Below are positions 36,778-47,315 of a stretch of 50,769 nt of DNA, in pieces. Source of the stretch: Pseudomonadota bacterium (GTDB taxonomy: Bacteria; Pseudomonadota; Gammaproteobacteria; Burkholderiales; Rhodocyclaceae); contig JAGTRY010000016.1 in assembly GCA_018262235.1 (NCBI GenBank), positions 1 through 50,769 of the forward strand. The letters are read 5' to 3'. Below the pieces are notes generated by a model. The model searched no databases. It saw only the letters and a list, made by a program, of their open reading frames with translations, and was not told where the DNA came from. A program made the translations under genes and the position numbers. Position 1 is the first letter of the stretch, and each line of letters begins with the position of its first letter.

Positions 36778-37863
36778 TCAATCCTGATATCTTTTGGAGA
36801 TGTCTCGGAAGCTTTCGTTGAGTTCTATGAAGGACTGGAGGATGTCCGGATCGAAGTGATCCGGGTGTGTCCTGCCATCTCCTTTGGTCATGATCCGAAG
36901 TGCTTCATCATGTGTGAAAGCCTCTTTGTAAGCCCGTTTACTGGTCAATGCGTCATAGACGTCAGCCACGGCCATCAATCGCCCCGAAAGGGGTATCTCT
37001 TCACCTTTCATGCCATGGTAGCCTGATCCATCCCAGCATTCGTGGTGCGTGTAGGCGATTTCCTTGGCAAATCTCAGGAATGCTGAAGCAGCATTGTCCT
37101 GCATGGTGGCTTCGATACGCTGCAGTACATCCCGTCCGTACAAGGTATGTTGCTTGATGCACTGGAACTCTTCGCGCGTAAGCGCGGACGGCTTGCGCAA
37201 AATGCTGTCGGGAATGCCGACCTTGCCAATATCGTGGAGCGGGGAGGACTGGATCAGCAGATGAAGTGTTTCGTCAGTGAAGAGGCTGGCGTATTTCGGG
37301 GTTTTCTGTAAGTGCCGGGCGAGCAGGCCGACATAGGACTGGGTCCGCCGGATGTGCATGCCTGTTTCTGTATCTCTGAATTCGGCGAGGATACCCAAGC
37401 CCAGGATTGCTGCGTCCTGGGTCAGGAGCAATTCACGGGTGCGCTCCTTGACGACTTCTTCAAGGTGGTCACGATGGCGTTTGAGCTCCAGTTGATTGCG
37501 GATTCGGGCACGGACCAGCGCAGGGCGCAGTGGCTTGGAGATATAGTCAACGCCACCGATTTCAAGCCCGCGCCGTTCATCCTGTTCTTCGATCAAGGCG
37601 GACATGAAGATGACAGGGATGTCACGTGTGCGCGCATCTGCCTTCAGTTTCTTGCAGATTTCGTAGCCATCCAGTCCAGGCATGATGACATCAAGCAGGA
37701 TGAGGTCTGGCTTGATGTGGTCTTGCAGGAATTGCCAGGCCCGCCCACCATCGGTGGCTGCAGTGATGGAGAACTCTTCGTGAAGGCATTCGATCAGGAT
37801 ATGGATATGCTCTGGCGTGTCTTCAATGATCAGGATTTTTGGCTTTTCTTGCCGGTTTGTCAT
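36778..37863 (-). CDS. HD-GYP response regulator, cyclic-di-GMP phosphodiesterase type
   Basis: The 361-residue protein has a receiver domain (D58 in LILLDVIMPG), a coiled linker (RHRDHLEEVVKERTRELLL) and an HD-GYP domain with H210-D211 (SSPLHDIGKVGIPD), HHECWDGSGY and PLSGRLMAVADVYDALTSKRAYK. Such RpfG-like proteins hydrolyse cyclic-di-GMP when phosphorylated. The GYP motif reads GYH (281-283), while the metal-binding histidines and aspartates look intact. Its start overlaps the end of the hybrid kinase gene by 4 bp (ATGA), so this kinase is a likely partner. Confidence 0.95.
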   Translation of the reverse strand: MTNRQEKPKILIIEDTPEHIHILIECLHEEFSITAATDGGRAWQFLQDHIKPDLILLDVIMPGLDGYEICKKLKADARTRDIPVIFMSALIEEQDERRGLEIGGVDYISKPLRPALVRARIRNQLELKRHRDHLEEVVKERTRELLLTQDAAILGLGILAEFRDTETGMHIRRTQSYVGLLARHLQKTPKYASLFTDETLHLLIQSSPLHDIGKVGIPDSILRKPSALTREEFQCIKQHTLYGRDVLQRIEATMQDNAASAFLRFAKEIAYTHHECWDGSGYHGMKGEEIPLSGRLMAVADVYDALTSKRAYKEAFTHDEALRIMTKGDGRTHPDHFDPDILQSFIELNESFRDISKRYQD

Positions 37864-40800
37864 TTTTGACTCCCTGCTATCTGAAGTTCTGCTATCAATT
37901 CATCGAGAATCGGTTGTGCATTGTCGAGATCAAAGACTTTGAGGCGGGCACTGAATTGCTTGCACAGTTCGGTTTCTCGCTCCGTATTTAGCGCGTGGCT
38001 TAAGCTTGGGAGCAAACCAAGTGCCTCGCCCAGATCGGTTTTCAGACATTTCCGGATTTTCTGAGCGACCTCAAGCGGCGTTTTTTGATTGTTCGGTCCC
38101 GGAGCAGGGGAGGGATTGGCAGAACCGTCATCGATGTAACTGTGCAGTCCTGCAATGACTGTGCCCAGCGCTGCATCAAACCTGTCGCACCACTCTGAAA
38201 ATTCGGAAGTTGTCTCCTGGCGGAGCATCTGTTCGAACTCTGCGGAGATGTGTGACAGATCGGTAGCGCCGATTGATGCCGAAACGGATTTCATGGTGTG
38301 GGCAAGGCGCTGCGCTGTCGTTTTGTCTGCCTGTGCGAGTGCTTCACGGATTTTCTGACCCGTATCGGATTTGCTGGTCATGAATTCCTTCAGCATCCTC
38401 AGATAAAAATCGACGTTGTCACCGCAAAAGTGCAGTCCGGTTTCGATGAAGATACCCGGGATGCTTTTCGGAAGGCGTGGCGGGGCAGAAGGCGCTGCTT
38501 GCGCTTCTTCTGTTTTCTGAGCATGTTTGCCAGGCGTCTTGTCATGGAGTTCTCTGGCTATCGACGCGACCAGCAAATCCGGATTGATCGGTTTGCTCAG
38601 GAAACCATCCATGCCGGCTTCAAGGCAGTGATGCTGCTCGTCGATCATCGCATGCGCCGTCATGGCGAGAATGGGAATGTCTGCCGTTTGGGGGCGGGCG
38701 CGCAAACGGCGGGTTGCCTCCAGACCATCCATGATCGGCATCTGGACATCCATCAGGATGATATCGAAAGGTGCGGTGGTGGCGCGGTAGAGGGCTTCCT
38801 GACCGTTTTCGGCAATTTCCACTTCCATGCCGGCACTTTCCAGCAATTCGCGCGCTATCTGCTGGTTGAAAGTGTTGTCTTCAACCAGCAATACCCGGGC
38901 GCCAAGCAATGAGTCGTGCTTGATCAGACGCGGATGGCGAGGCGGCACACTTGAACCTGGTGCGTTCTTTTCGCTCATGGCTGTAATGACCGCATCAAAC
39001 AGACTGGAAGCAGTGATGGGTTTGAAAGCCTCTGCATCTGGCGCAAGTTGTGCATGTTGCACCTCATCGATGGGCTCGCTGCTGAATGACATCAGGATTA
39101 TCTTGGCTTTTGCATTGCGTTCGCGAAGGATTTTGGCAAGTAGCAAGACTTCATCTTCAAGCTCCCGACGATCAATCAGCAGCAGGTCCGGTACACGGAC
39201 ATTGTCGGAGACAAGCTGCGCCAGAGCGGCTACTGCCGAGGATTTCGTGATGACCTCGAAACCGAATCCGCGAAGCAGGGTGGCCAGGATTTCCCTGCCC
39301 GTCGTATTGCGGTCTACGACCAATGCCAACAAACCATGCCAGTTGGCATCGGGCTGATGTGTCTGAGGGACAACGGAGCTCCCGATCTTGAACGGCATGG
39401 TGATGTGGAATTCACTGCCATGTCCGTGCTGGCTGTTTGCCCAGATTCGTCCGCCCATCATTTCCGACAGTTCCTTGCAGATGGCAAGTCCGAGGCCAGT
39501 TCCGCCGAAGCGGCGTGTGTCAGATGTGTCGGCCTGCGAGAACGGTTTGAACAATTGCGCCAGCTGATCGGATGTCAGTCCAATGCCAGTGTCTTTGACC
39601 GTGAATTGCAATTCAACCTGATCTTCACTTTTCTTCGATGTGCGCGAGATGCGGAGCAGGACATCCCCCGTGTCGGTGAACTTGACTGCATTGGAACAAA
39701 GATTGATCAGGATCTGTCCGAGCCGGGAGGCATCACCCACCAAGGACAAAGGCGTGTCAGGAGCGATCTGTACCAGGAACTCCAGCTGTTTTTCGATGGC
39801 TTTCTGGCTGATGACGGCAATAACCTTGTCCAGCAGGTTGGTGAGAAGGAATTCGTTGGAAGACAGTTCCAGGCGCCCGGCTTCGATCTTTGAAAAATCC
39901 AGAATGTCGTTGATCACGCCCAGAAGCAGGTTGGCGGAAATCATGATCTTGTCCATATAGGACTTCTGCTTGGGTGTCAGGTTTGTGCGCTGAGCCAGGT
40001 AGGCCATGCCAAGCACTGCATTGATCGGGGTCCGGATTTCATGGCTCATGTTTGCGAGGAAGGCACTCTTGGCCTTGGTCGCGCGTTCGGCGGTGTCGCG
40101 GGCATCTACCAGTTCGCAGGTTCGCTGCAGCACAAGCTCTTCAAGATGCTCCTGGTATTTTCTTAATTCGTCATCGATTTTTTTATAAGCTGTGATGTCC
40201 TGAATGGCGCCACTGATGCGTACAACCTTGTCATTCTCTTTGTGGGCTTGGCAACTTGTGCGTACTTGCCGGTGATTCGTCTTGGCTGTGATCAGTTCCA
40301 GTTCGAAATCAAAACCACATCCTTCGTCGATGGTTTTGGCTAGTGCTTGGCTGATCCGCTGGCGGGAATCAGGAACATAAAAATCCAGGGCGATCTGGAT
40401 CGATGGTTTAAAGCTGCCAGGGTCAGTTTCGTGGATCCGGTAGGTTTCATCGGTCCAATATATCGAGTTGTCACGTGTATCGATTTCCCAGGCCCCTACT
40501 TTTGCGAGTGTCTGGGATATCTTGAGTTGATCGGTGGCGCGTTGAAGCGCTTCGGCCGCCTGTCTTTGTTCCACCAAGTACCATACGGATCCGATCAATA
40601 ATGAGAGCTGATCGATATCTGTCTGGGTATAGTCATCCTGTCTATTCGCAAATCCAACCAGACCTATAGTCTGATCATTGGCAACGACGGGCACACTCAT
40701 GAGGCGGCGTAATGGGGTATCCCCTTCCGGTATGTCTCCTTTGCCTGGATTTAGTGCCTGAACATCATTGTTGATGATCGGCTTGCGCTGGCGTGCGCCC

Positions 40801-43424
40801 TCATTCCAGAACGCCGGGTTGGCCAAGCCATGGCAAGTAGTCTCCAGCGTAGCGGGCTGCTTATTTTCTGACGTTGTCCGTGACGAACTGACGAGTGAGA
40901 GTTCCTGTGTCTTTTCTTCGAAACTGAAAATATGTCCGACTGGACTGCCATTGAATGCCAATACTTCTTTCAATGCGTAATCAAGCAAATCAAGGGTGTT
41001 GCTGGCGCGGTAATCTGTGATGCGATTCAGGCACTCCATCCGTTTTACGCTTAGCTGCATTGCACTCTCAGCCTTTTTTCTGGCCGTGATATTGATGCTG
41101 GTAAGCATGATTCCGGCTTCTTGCCCGGCGCCACTGAAAGGCTGATGGAAACTTTCGAACCAGATTCCGCCGATATCGTGTTCGGTATGAATGTATTCGC
41201 CTTGCATGGATCGCCGGATGCAATCAAGCAATTGTGGATTGTCGTGGTAAACATCAAAAACAGAGTGCCCGACCACTTCCCCCGGCTTCAAACCGATCTT
41301 TTCCAGTGCCTTGCCTTCAGACATGGTGAACCGGCCCTCTGCGTCGATGGTGCACAGGACTATCGGCAGATTGCCGATCATGGTGCGCAACTTGGTCTCG
41401 CTCTCGGTCAGGGCCTGGCGGATCAGGTAGCGTTCCGTGATGTCCAGGCAATAGCCGATGTAGCCGACGAACTCGCCCTCCCTGTCATAGCAGGGGCTTC
41501 CATCGTCCTGGATCCAGCGGTATTCGCCATCATGGCGACGCAGCCGGTAATCCATGCTGAATTTTTCGCGGTGCTTGAACGCAATGGTGTAGATTTCCAG
41601 GCAGCGGGCCAGATCATCGGGATGTACGCCCTCTGCCCAACCGTTACCGAGTTCCTGAATCAGTGAGCGGCCTGTGAAATCGAGCCATACCTTGTTGAAG
41701 TAGTTGCACAGGGTGTCAACGCCTGCCGTCCAGATCATCGCCTGACCCGAATCGGCCAGGGTACGATAGCGCTCTTCGCTATCCAGTAATTCCAGCTGCA
41801 TTGTTTTCTGTGCAGTGATGTCCTGAATGGTGGCTGCCATGAAGTCCACGGAACCATCTTCCTTGCGCACGCACCGGGCATCGAGTTTGCCGTGGACAAT
41901 CACGCCGTCTTTCCGGATGTAGCGTTTCTCGAGTTGATAGCCATCCGATTCACCGCGCTGCAGTTTCTCGAGTTCGCGCAATTCGAGGGCGCTATCTTCA
42001 GGATGGCTGAGCAGCTGCCGGTTCATACCGACAAGTTCTTCGCGTGAATAGCCAACGATTTCGCAGAAGCGGTTATTGACCTGGAGCAGCGCGTTTGTGT
42101 CAGGTGCCCAGGTGGTCATGCCCAGAAAGGGCAGGTCATAGAAGTGTTTAAAGAGCTGGTTGGCCTGTACTGTGAGCTCGGCGTGAGCGAGTTGCAGGCT
42201 CTTTCTCCAGAGCAGCAACATGGCAACGCCCAGCACAATGATTCCAAGAAAGGTGACGGTACTGACCCAGAACAGGAGATTGTTCATGGGCGCGAAAACT
42301 TCATCGCGGTTGATCTTGGTGATGATATGCCAATCGGTTTCTGCTATCGGGCGATAGGCTGCCAGGACGGGTACTCCCAGATAGTCGACACCTTCCGCTA
42401 CGCCGGGCTTTTGATCGCGGATGGCTTTTGCAGAGACCCGAGTGAGCTCGGTAAGCGCATGACTGGTAAGCGTTATGGTGTGACTCTGATCGGATGGTTC
42501 GTTGAGTAGTTCGACAGATGTACCGTTGCGGCGAACCAGATAGGCTTTACCACTAGTTTGTGCACCAGGCCAATGTTGGATGAGTGGGAACAGATTTTTT
42601 TTAGGAAGAATTCGTAGAACCACCACACCTAGTGACTGGGGCTGTCCATGGTCGCGCAGGACCAGTGGCGTGACAAAATCCAGATGCGTTTGGGCGTCCT
42701 GCTCACAAGAGAATGAGCCATGCTGGATTTCGCCAGTGCTGAGCGCCTGATCTATCAGCGCTTGTGTGGCAGGTGAAATGGTCGTATCTGACCCTTCCAC
42801 TATCCGTGGTTTTCCTTGCTGATCAAGCAGCATCGCGGTGCTGAAACCATAGGGCCTGATCAAGCTTTTCAAACGGCGATGCACGAATTCATGATCGCTC
42901 TGATTGTCGGAGCGAAGAGCATTGGCCATCCGCTGGATGTTGTCGGTGCTGTTTTTCAGTCCCAGTGCGTCATGTTGGCGTTCATCCAGCCAGCTCTCTA
43001 TCCGTTCTGCCTTGAGCAGGGCGATCGCCTGCAGATCGGTGTAGGCGGCTTGCTCGATTTGTGGCCCCTGGATATTGATGATGAGTAACCCCAGTGCTGG
43101 AACCAGTGTGATCAAACCGATGCACAGCAGCGAGATAGCGATCCAGTGCCGTCTAGGCGGGGAGAGCGTTTGCGGTGGGATGGTGGAGAGCGTTGTTTTT
43201 TGAGGCCGCCAGGCTCTCAAGAGCAGATACAGCAATCCGCCGGTAACGAAGACAAACAAGGCGCCCTTGCTCATGTCAAACCATCGGATGAAGGCAGGCC
43301 CCGGGCGACTGATCGCAACGAGTTCATCGGAGATGATCATCCATAGCACTGCAAACGTCACGTAAATCAGGACGATATGCAACACAGAGAGCTCTGCGGG
43401 TCTGGATGGAAAGCGGGATGTCAC
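37860..43424 (-). CDS. giant hybrid sensor histidine kinase
   Basis: The 1854-residue protein has four membrane helices (about 13-32, 52-70, 94-118, 383-405), a Cache-like periplasmic sensor (about 120-380), three PAS domains (about 423-790), a GAF domain (about 800-955), a fourth PAS, a coiled linker, the kinase core with H1128 (SHEIRTP), an ATPase domain with GGTGLGLAIC, two receivers and an Hpt domain with H1709 (AHTMKSV). Receiver 2 is canonical (D1559, MDVQMPIMDG). Receiver 1 is diverged: it keeps D1418 but has a single acidic residue in VVDRNTTG. GTG 43424 follows AAGAGG by eight bases. It probably phosphorylates the receivers of the next two genes. The ligand is unknown. Confidence 0.94.
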   Translation of the reverse strand: MTSRFPSRPAELSVLHIVLIYVTFAVLWMIISDELVAISRPGPAFIRWFDMSKGALFVFVTGGLLYLLLRAWRPQKTTLSTIPPQTLSPPRRHWIAISLLCIGLITLVPALGLLIINIQGPQIEQAAYTDLQAIALLKAERIESWLDERQHDALGLKNSTDNIQRMANALRSDNQSDHEFVHRRLKSLIRPYGFSTAMLLDQQGKPRIVEGSDTTISPATQALIDQALSTGEIQHGSFSCEQDAQTHLDFVTPLVLRDHGQPQSLGVVVLRILPKKNLFPLIQHWPGAQTSGKAYLVRRNGTSVELLNEPSDQSHTITLTSHALTELTRVSAKAIRDQKPGVAEGVDYLGVPVLAAYRPIAETDWHIITKINRDEVFAPMNNLLFWVSTVTFLGIIVLGVAMLLLWRKSLQLAHAELTVQANQLFKHFYDLPFLGMTTWAPDTNALLQVNNRFCEIVGYSREELVGMNRQLLSHPEDSALELRELEKLQRGESDGYQLEKRYIRKDGVIVHGKLDARCVRKEDGSVDFMAATIQDITAQKTMQLELLDSEERYRTLADSGQAMIWTAGVDTLCNYFNKVWLDFTGRSLIQELGNGWAEGVHPDDLARCLEIYTIAFKHREKFSMDYRLRRHDGEYRWIQDDGSPCYDREGEFVGYIGYCLDITERYLIRQALTESETKLRTMIGNLPIVLCTIDAEGRFTMSEGKALEKIGLKPGEVVGHSVFDVYHDNPQLLDCIRRSMQGEYIHTEHDIGGIWFESFHQPFSGAGQEAGIMLTSINITARKKAESAMQLSVKRMECLNRITDYRASNTLDLLDYALKEVLAFNGSPVGHIFSFEEKTQELSLVSSSRTTSENKQPATLETTCHGLANPAFWNEGARQRKPIINNDVQALNPGKGDIPEGDTPLRRLMSVPVVANDQTIGLVGFANRQDDYTQTDIDQLSLLIGSVWYLVEQRQAAEALQRATDQLKISQTLAKVGAWEIDTRDNSIYWTDETYRIHETDPGSFKPSIQIALDFYVPDSRQRISQALAKTIDEGCGFDFELELITAKTNHRQVRTSCQAHKENDKVVRISGAIQDITAYKKIDDELRKYQEHLEELVLQRTCELVDARDTAERATKAKSAFLANMSHEIRTPINAVLGMAYLAQRTNLTPKQKSYMDKIMISANLLLGVINDILDFSKIEAGRLELSSNEFLLTNLLDKVIAVISQKAIEKQLEFLVQIAPDTPLSLVGDASRLGQILINLCSNAVKFTDTGDVLLRISRTSKKSEDQVELQFTVKDTGIGLTSDQLAQLFKPFSQADTSDTRRFGGTGLGLAICKELSEMMGGRIWANSQHGHGSEFHITMPFKIGSSVVPQTHQPDANWHGLLALVVDRNTTGREILATLLRGFGFEVITKSSAVAALAQLVSDNVRVPDLLLIDRRELEDEVLLLAKILRERNAKAKIILMSFSSEPIDEVQHAQLAPDAEAFKPITASSLFDAVITAMSEKNAPGSSVPPRHPRLIKHDSLLGARVLLVEDNTFNQQIARELLESAGMEVEIAENGQEALYRATTAPFDIILMDVQMPIMDGLEATRRLRARPQTADIPILAMTAHAMIDEQHHCLEAGMDGFLSKPINPDLLVASIARELHDKTPGKHAQKTEEAQAAPSAPPRLPKSIPGIFIETGLHFCGDNVDFYLRMLKEFMTSKSDTGQKIREALAQADKTTAQRLAHTMKSVSASIGATDLSHISAEFEQMLRQETTSEFSEWCDRFDAALGTVIAGLHSYIDDGSANPSPAPGPNNQKTPLEVAQKIRKCLKTDLGEALGLLPSLSHALNTERETELCKQFSARLKVFDLDNAQPILDELIAELQIAGSQK

Positions 43425-43445
43425 GGTGCGGCCTCTTGCCTGGTT

Positions 43446-44558
43446 TCAGCGCGGTTCTGAAGTGCCTGCCGCTGGGCGAAAACCAGCTTGTTTTTGCAGA
43501 TCAAGCGCCGCTATGATGCGTGCCGCGATTTGGCCAAGCGGACGGATTTCGTCGACGCCACCAGCCAGAACGGCTTCTTTGGGCATGCCGTAGACGACGC
43601 AGGTTTCTTCGTTCTGGGCGATGGTATAGGCGCCTGTGTCATGCATTTCACGCATGCCCAAGGCACCATCCTTGCCCATCCCCGTAAGGATCACGCCAAT
43701 GGAATTGCTTCCGACGCAGTTGGCTGCGGAGCGGAACAATACGTCAACGGCTGGCCGATGCCGGTTAACCGGCTGACCGTTGTTGAGTTCGATGAAGTAT
43801 TTGTTGCCTATCCGTTTGATCAGGAGATGCGTTCGCCCGCCCGGGGCAATGTAGGCATAGCCAGGCTGGACGGGCTCTCCATGTTCGGCTTCCTTGACGT
43901 GAAGATGGCACAGCGTATCGAGTCGTTTGGCAAAAGAATTCGTGAAGCCTTCAGGCATGTGCTGAGTGATCAGAATGCCCGGCGAAGAAGCCGGCATTTG
44001 CATCAGGACTTCCTTGAGTGCTTCGGTTCCTCCTGTAGAGGCACCGATGACGATTATTTTCTCTGTTTCCCCTGGCATGCGAGGGGGCTGCACAGGCAGG
44101 ATGGCATCTGCAGAAAGTTTCTCGGTCGTGATGACGGGAGTGCGCAGAACGAGTCGTGCCTGGGCCGCTGCGCGGATCTTTTCGGCTATCTCTTCGGCAT
44201 ATTCTTCGAGTGTTTCGCAAACGTTGGCGCGTGGTTTCGTGACGAAATCAATAGCGCCGAGTTCGAGAGCCCGCAAGGTGATGTCGGATCCGCGTTCGGT
44301 CAGTGTCGAGATCATCAGAACCGGCATGGGCCGCAAACGCATCAGCCGTTCAAGGAAATCCAGTCCGTCCATGCGGGGCATCTCGACATCCAGAGTCAGG
44401 ACGTCAGGATTCAGATTGCGGATCATTTCGCGCGCGACCAAGGGATCAGGTGCGGCCCCGATCACTTCCAGATCATCGAATCGATTGATGATTTCCGTGA
44501 GCATGTGCCGGATCAGCACGGAATCATCGACGACAAGGACACGAATTCTTTTGCTCAT
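43446..44558 (-). CDS. cheB: chemoreceptor glutamate methylesterase/deamidase CheB
   Basis: CheB removes methyl groups from chemoreceptors when phosphorylated by CheA, giving adaptation. The 370-residue protein has a receiver (DD at 11-12, D57 in [12 protein letters not shown]), a linker, and a methylesterase domain with S174 (GASTGGTEA), H200 (QHMPEGFT) and D297 (GMGKDGA), spaced as in the Salmonella enzyme. It overlaps cheD by 4 bp (44555-44558). The hybrid kinase gene follows after 21 bp. Confidence 0.97.
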   Translation of the reverse strand: MSKRIRVLVVDDSVLIRHMLTEIINRFDDLEVIGAAPDPLVAREMIRNLNPDVLTLDVEMPRMDGLDFLERLMRLRPMPVLMISTLTERGSDITLRALELGAIDFVTKPRANVCETLEEYAEEIAEKIRAAAQARLVLRTPVITTEKLSADAILPVQPPRMPGETEKIIVIGASTGGTEALKEVLMQMPASSPGILITQHMPEGFTNSFAKRLDTLCHLHVKEAEHGEPVQPGYAYIAPGGRTHLLIKRIGNKYFIELNNGQPVNRHRPAVDVLFRSAANCVGSNSIGVILTGMGKDGALGMREMHDTGAYTIAQNEETCVVYGMPKEAVLAGGVDEIRPLGQIAARIIAALDLQKQAGFRPAAGTSEPR

Positions 44559-45157
44559 CGGAAGATCTCTACTTCACCGTCGATCCGCGAAGCATGCAAT
44601 TGGTATTCATACTCGCGTTCTCGATCGACGATCGTGTTGTTGTGAACAGACCGGAGCTGTCTGACCAGTACCTTGCCTGTTTTGGGAAAGAAATAGATCT
44701 TGCGCGGGTAGATGTCGAGCAAGTCACTGGCGACTATACGGATGCCTTCCCGATCAAGATAGCGCGTCACGAATTCTGCATTCTGTTCGCCAATGTTGGA
44801 AGTGGTGAAGCCGTGCAGAACCCTGCCGCCACCGAAGGTTTTGGCTTCCAGTCGCTCGCGTGCTGCGCCGAGTTTCAAGAGGTGATTGATGAGTACTTCC
44901 ATCGCATAGGCGCCATAGCGTGCCGATGCCGAGAGGGGGTCGCTGCCATCACTGTCGGGCAGCATGAAATGGTTCATGCCGCCGATGCCGGTCTTGCCGT
45001 CCCGGATGCAGGCCGACACGCATGAACCCAGCACAGTCACGATCACCATGTCGCGGGTGGTGACGAAGTACTCTCCCGGCTTGATTTTGGCGGCCTCCAT
45101 GTCGAAAGACCGATCCATATAGATCACCGGAGACAGGTGTTGGAGAGTGGCATCTTC
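44555..45157 (-). CDS. cheD: chemoreceptor glutamine deamidase CheD
   Basis: CheD deamidates glutamines of chemoreceptors. The 200-residue protein has the core [21 protein letters not shown] with catalytic C47, followed by H64 in GGMNHFML, and [17 protein letters not shown]. The start is uncertain: ATG 45157 gives an N-terminus like other CheD proteins, while the frame continues to a TTG at 45232 that has no ribosome site and abuts a hairpin. It overlaps cheB by 4 bp. cheR, which often sits just before cheD in betaproteobacteria, is missing. Confidence 0.94.
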   Translation of the reverse strand, partial: EDATLQHLSPVIYMDRSFDMEAAKIKPGEYFVTTRDMVIVTVLGSCVSACIRDGKTGIGGMNHFMLPDSDGSDPLSASARYGAYAMEVLINHLLKLGAARERLEAKTFGGGRVLHGFTTSNIGEQNAEFVTRYLDREGIRIVASDLLDIYPRKIYFFPKTGKVLVRQLRSVHNNTIVDREREYEYQLHASRIDGEVEIFR

Positions 45158-45236
45158 CATTGCTTGAACGACCTGCGGGAAATGGGTGAAACACGCCGCC
45201 GGGTAGTTCCGAAGCGGTTCGTGCCGTTTCAAGACG

Positions 45237-45269
45237 GGCTGCGAGGCGCCTCCGGGAAGCCTCGCAGCC
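45237..45269 (-). terminator. hairpin between the MCP and cheD genes
   Basis: GGCTGCGAGGC (45237-45247) and GCCTCGCAGCC (45259-45269) form a perfect 11-bp stem with an 11-base loop just after the MCP stop. No T tract follows on the minus strand, so it may be a weak terminator or an RNA-stabilising stem that sets the ratio of MCP to CheD/CheB. Confidence 0.5.
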
Positions 45270-45283
45270 TCTGTGCTAACGGA

Positions 45284-47281
45284 TCAGAACTCCTTCCACT
45301 CTTCCTCGGTCGATGCGTTTGGCAGTGCCTTGGGTGCCGCTTTGGCTGCCGGTTTTGCGGCTGCCTTGCTGGCTTTGGCGGGGTGGCTGGGTTGCGAGAG
45401 AGGACGCGCGGCGGTACGTGCACTGACGATGGTGGGAGCTCCCAATCCAGGTGCGTTATCCATCTTGAATACCGCAACGGCTTCTGCAAGATTCTGGGTC
45501 TGATCTTCCAGGGATTCCGCTGCAGCGGCAGCTTCTTCAACCAGTGCGGCGTTCTGCTGGGTGACCTGATCCATCTGGGTGACCGCCTGATTGACCTGCT
45601 CGATGCCGGTGCTTTGCTCGATAGAGGCGCTCGTGATCTCGCTGACGATTTCAGAAACCCGTTTCACCGACGATACGATTTCAGCCATGGTCTGGCCTGC
45701 TTCCTGAACCTGGCGGGTTCCACCTTCCACGCGTTCAACCGAATCATTGATGAGGGATTTGATTTCTTTCGCAGCGGCGGCGGAGCGCTGTGCCAGGTTA
45801 CGGACTTCTCCGGCAACCACCGCGAAACCGCGACCCTGTTCGCCGGCACGCGCGGCTTCAACGGCTGCGTTGAGGGCCAGGATGTTGGTCTGGAAGGCAA
45901 TGCCATCAATCACCGAAATGATGTCCACTATCTTGCGCGAGGCTTCGTTGATGCCATTCATCGTATCCACGACACTGCTGACCACCGCGCCACCCTTGGA
46001 GGCAATTTCCGATGCGCCGCGCGCCAGCTTGTTGGCCTGGGCCGAGTTCTCTGCATTCTGTTTCACGGTGGCCGTCATCTCTTCGATGCTGGACGCTGTT
46101 TCTTCGAGGCTGGCGGCTTGCTCTTCGGTGCGTTGCGAGAGATCCGAATTGCCGGCGGCTATTTCCTTGGAGGCGGAATTGATTGTGGCTATCGAGGCCT
46201 TGAGTTGCGAGACCAGCTCCTTGAGGTTCTTCACCGTTGTGTTGACGCCGCTGCTGACTTCGCCGAACGTGCCGGGATATTCACGCTCGATGTTCTTGGT
46301 CAGATCTCCCTTGGCCAGTGCGTCGGCTACCCGCAGTACATCGCGCAGGGCGGTATCGGTGACTTCCGAGAGCTGGTTCAGATTGCTGCCGATGTGCTGA
46401 TTGAATCCCTTCTTGCCGGCCAGACTGATCTTGGTCGTGAAGTCGCCCTTGGCCGCGGCACTGACGAACTCCTGAATCTCGGTGACGGTCTGCTTCAGGC
46501 CTTCCTGCATGGTCTTCATTGCGACAAGCAGACTGTCGGTATCACCTTGTTTGGTGATGATCGTGGTGGAGAGATCGCCGTCCGCAATGGTTTTGACTAC
46601 GCTGGCGGCGTAATCCGGCTCGCCACCGAGTTGTGCGACGATCTTGCGGATGATGATCAATGCGATGACCACCGCCAGTACGATGGCAACCAGTGTGGTG
46701 ATCAAGATGATCCAGGTGGCGGTCTTGGCATCGCCTTGTGCCTCTGCGCCGGTCTTGGTCATGAGTTCGTCCTGATACGCTATCAGGCGATTGCAGGCCT
46801 GCACGTATTCGTTGCCAGCGTCCCGATAGGCGCCCAGTCGCAACTCGATGGCCTTGGCTGTTTCATTCGCTTCTACGTGAGCGAGGAACTGTTTCATGAG
46901 CGGTACATACTTGGCGCGTGCGCTTACCAGATCCGCGAACTTCTTCTTGCCTTCTTCATCTTTGATGCTGGCTTCGAGCTTTTCCATGCTCTTGGTGATG
47001 ATTGCGCTCTGCTCCGGAATCAGACCCAATTCTTTCTTGATCTGCTGGGGATCTTTCATGACCAGAACATTGAGGCTGATACCTGCCACCACATTGTAAG
47101 CATTGATGATCGCGTTTGATTCGACGGTTTTCGGATACGTGTCTTCAAGGGTGTCTGCCAGATCATCCCTGAGGTTGTCCAGTTTGAGGATGCCTACGCT
47201 GGCCACCAGAATCAGCAGTACCAGCACAGCAGCGAATCCCAGACCTAGCCGGGTTGCCAGTTTCATGTTCGACAAGCTCAT
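45284..47281 (-). CDS. methyl-accepting chemotaxis protein with C-terminal CheR/CheB tether
   Basis: The 665-residue receptor has a membrane helix at about 13-32, a helical periplasmic sensor domain (about 35-180), a second membrane helix ([21 protein letters not shown]), then three HAMP-like repeats ([30 protein letters not shown]) and the signalling tip with [29 protein letters not shown]. After an alanine-lysine-rich linker it ends in EWKEF, fitting the xWxxF pentapeptide that tethers CheR and CheB. ATG 47281 is used because AGGAG lies eight bases upstream; an upstream in-frame ATG at 47305 has none. The ligand is unknown. Confidence 0.95.
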   Translation of the reverse strand: MSLSNMKLATRLGLGFAAVLVLLILVASVGILKLDNLRDDLADTLEDTYPKTVESNAIINAYNVVAGISLNVLVMKDPQQIKKELGLIPEQSAIITKSMEKLEASIKDEEGKKKFADLVSARAKYVPLMKQFLAHVEANETAKAIELRLGAYRDAGNEYVQACNRLIAYQDELMTKTGAEAQGDAKTATWIILITTLVAIVLAVVIALIIIRKIVAQLGGEPDYAASVVKTIADGDLSTTIITKQGDTDSLLVAMKTMQEGLKQTVTEIQEFVSAAAKGDFTTKISLAGKKGFNQHIGSNLNQLSEVTDTALRDVLRVADALAKGDLTKNIEREYPGTFGEVSSGVNTTVKNLKELVSQLKASIATINSASKEIAAGNSDLSQRTEEQAASLEETASSIEEMTATVKQNAENSAQANKLARGASEIASKGGAVVSSVVDTMNGINEASRKIVDIISVIDGIAFQTNILALNAAVEAARAGEQGRGFAVVAGEVRNLAQRSAAAAKEIKSLINDSVERVEGGTRQVQEAGQTMAEIVSSVKRVSEIVSEITSASIEQSTGIEQVNQAVTQMDQVTQQNAALVEEAAAAAESLEDQTQNLAEAVAVFKMDNAPGLGAPTIVSARTAARPLSQPSHPAKASKAAAKPAAKAAPKALPNASTEEEWKEF

Positions 47282-47315
47282 TTGTATTTCTCCTATCCTG
47301 TTCAAGACTTGACGA

